A stretch of DNA of 24,140 nucleotides from an uncultured Eubacterium sp. Its GTDB lineage: Bacteria; Bacillota; Clostridia; Lachnospirales; Lachnospiraceae. Within the stretch, counting starts at the first letter, position 1; every line of letters begins with the position of its first letter. The stretch lies in contig CAJUFM010000044.1 of assembly GCA_910585745.1 (NCBI GenBank), positions 1 to 24,140 on the forward strand. Direction: 5' to 3'. The position numbers were made by a program, and so were the translations under genes. The notes under the pieces were generated by a model that did not search any database, was not told the DNA's origin, and saw only the letters and a list, made by a program, of their open reading frames with translations. Positions 23,448 to 24,140 of this stretch are shown piece after piece.

Positions 23448-23476
23448 TTGACAATGTGGAATATATTTGATAAGAT
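23448..23476 (+). promoter_or_regulatory. rRNA operon promoter
   Basis: TTGACA (23448-23453), a 17-bp spacer and TAAGAT (23471-23476), preceded by A-tracts. It is the only strong promoter between the S1-domain gene and 16S rRNA. The -10 matches four of six consensus bases. Confidence 0.6.
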
Positions 23477-23483
23477 AATACTC

Positions 23484-23767
23484 GCTGACGCGGTAAAGAA
23501 CAAAAAACAGCGCAGCACAAACCCACAGAAGATGTGGGAGGAACCTTGATAACTGAACAGTGAAACAACCCTGAAAATTCAAACAATTTTCAGAACTATA
23601 GACGAAGCATAAAAGCTTCAATAGTTCCTGGATATTCTTTTGGATATTCATAAAGAACGTTCCGACCCTGGAGACAGGGGAGGGGACACCAGTAAAGGAC
23701 CCGTACAAGAAGTAGGGGTGCTTACAGAACGGATTAGCCAAGCAGAGTCTTGACGAATCAAACATTT
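23484..23767 (+). ncRNA. rRNA operon leader with successive hairpins
   Basis: This ~285-nt leader encodes no protein. Hairpins visible by eye are CCCACA/TGTGGG (23522-23538), CTGAAAATT/AATTTTCAG (23571-23593) and a two-part stem GAACTAT-GAAGC/GCTTC-ATAGTTC (23593-23627). A further short one is CCCTG/CAGGG near 23665-23678. The segment CTTGATAACTGAACAGTG (23544-23561) recurs in clostridial rRNA leaders. It probably carries antitermination and RNase processing signals. Confidence 0.6.

Positions 23768-24140
<373 letters not shown>

Overview
The window comes from a low-to-moderate GC Firmicute. The partial 16S rRNA at the right end, the gene styles and the strong Shine-Dalgarno sites fit a gut Clostridia member, most likely Lachnospiraceae. 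A bile-salt-hydrolase-family enzyme, a secreted GH10 xylanase-like protein and BIG2-domain surface proteins also fit an intestinal commensal. Species cannot be read from this window.

Layout, left to right. (1) 21-4913 (+): a compact five-gene operon matching, in order, the families known only by Salmonella locus names: STM4015 (leucine-rich repeat), STM4014 (ATP-grasp-like), STM4013/SEN3800 (alkaline-phosphatase-superfamily hydrolase), STM4012 (HemN-like radical SAM) and STM4011 (radical SAM with extra C-terminal cysteines). This is the best candidate here for an uncharacterised system, probably a modification or biosynthesis pathway. (2) 4910-7188 (-): two translationally coupled secreted proteins, a BspA-like leucine-rich protein and a BIG2/polysaccharide deacetylase, convergent with the first operon and overlapping its last stop codon. 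(3) 7450-7977 (+): a YcxB-like membrane protein. (4) 7992-9713: a complete IS30-family element with degenerate inverted repeats, a palindromic 14-bp direct repeat at its flanks and a tandem array of 20-bp end-like repeats. (5) 9828-11928 (+): a LytTR response regulator and GHKL sensor kinase pair of AgrA/AgrC type without a visible AgrB or AgrD. (6) 12056-13245 (+): a FlxA-like coiled-coil protein whose ribosome binding site can be masked by a hairpin, and an ArsC/Spx-family protein with its own consensus promoter. (7) 13487-16715 (+): M18 aminopeptidase, choloylglycine-hydrolase-family enzyme and endonuclease IV in one operon, ending at a bidirectional terminator. (8) 16786-18458 (-): a BIG2-GH10 protein preceded by a 19-codon leader ORF. 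(9) 18613-23334 (+): a housekeeping operon metG, tatD, ksgA and an S1-domain protein. (10) 23448-24140 (+): rRNA promoter, structured leader and the first ~370 nt of 16S rRNA.

The right half (metG to rrn) is conserved core genome. The left half and the IS region are accessory. Coordinates of short signals were read by eye and functions of the unnamed families are inference.
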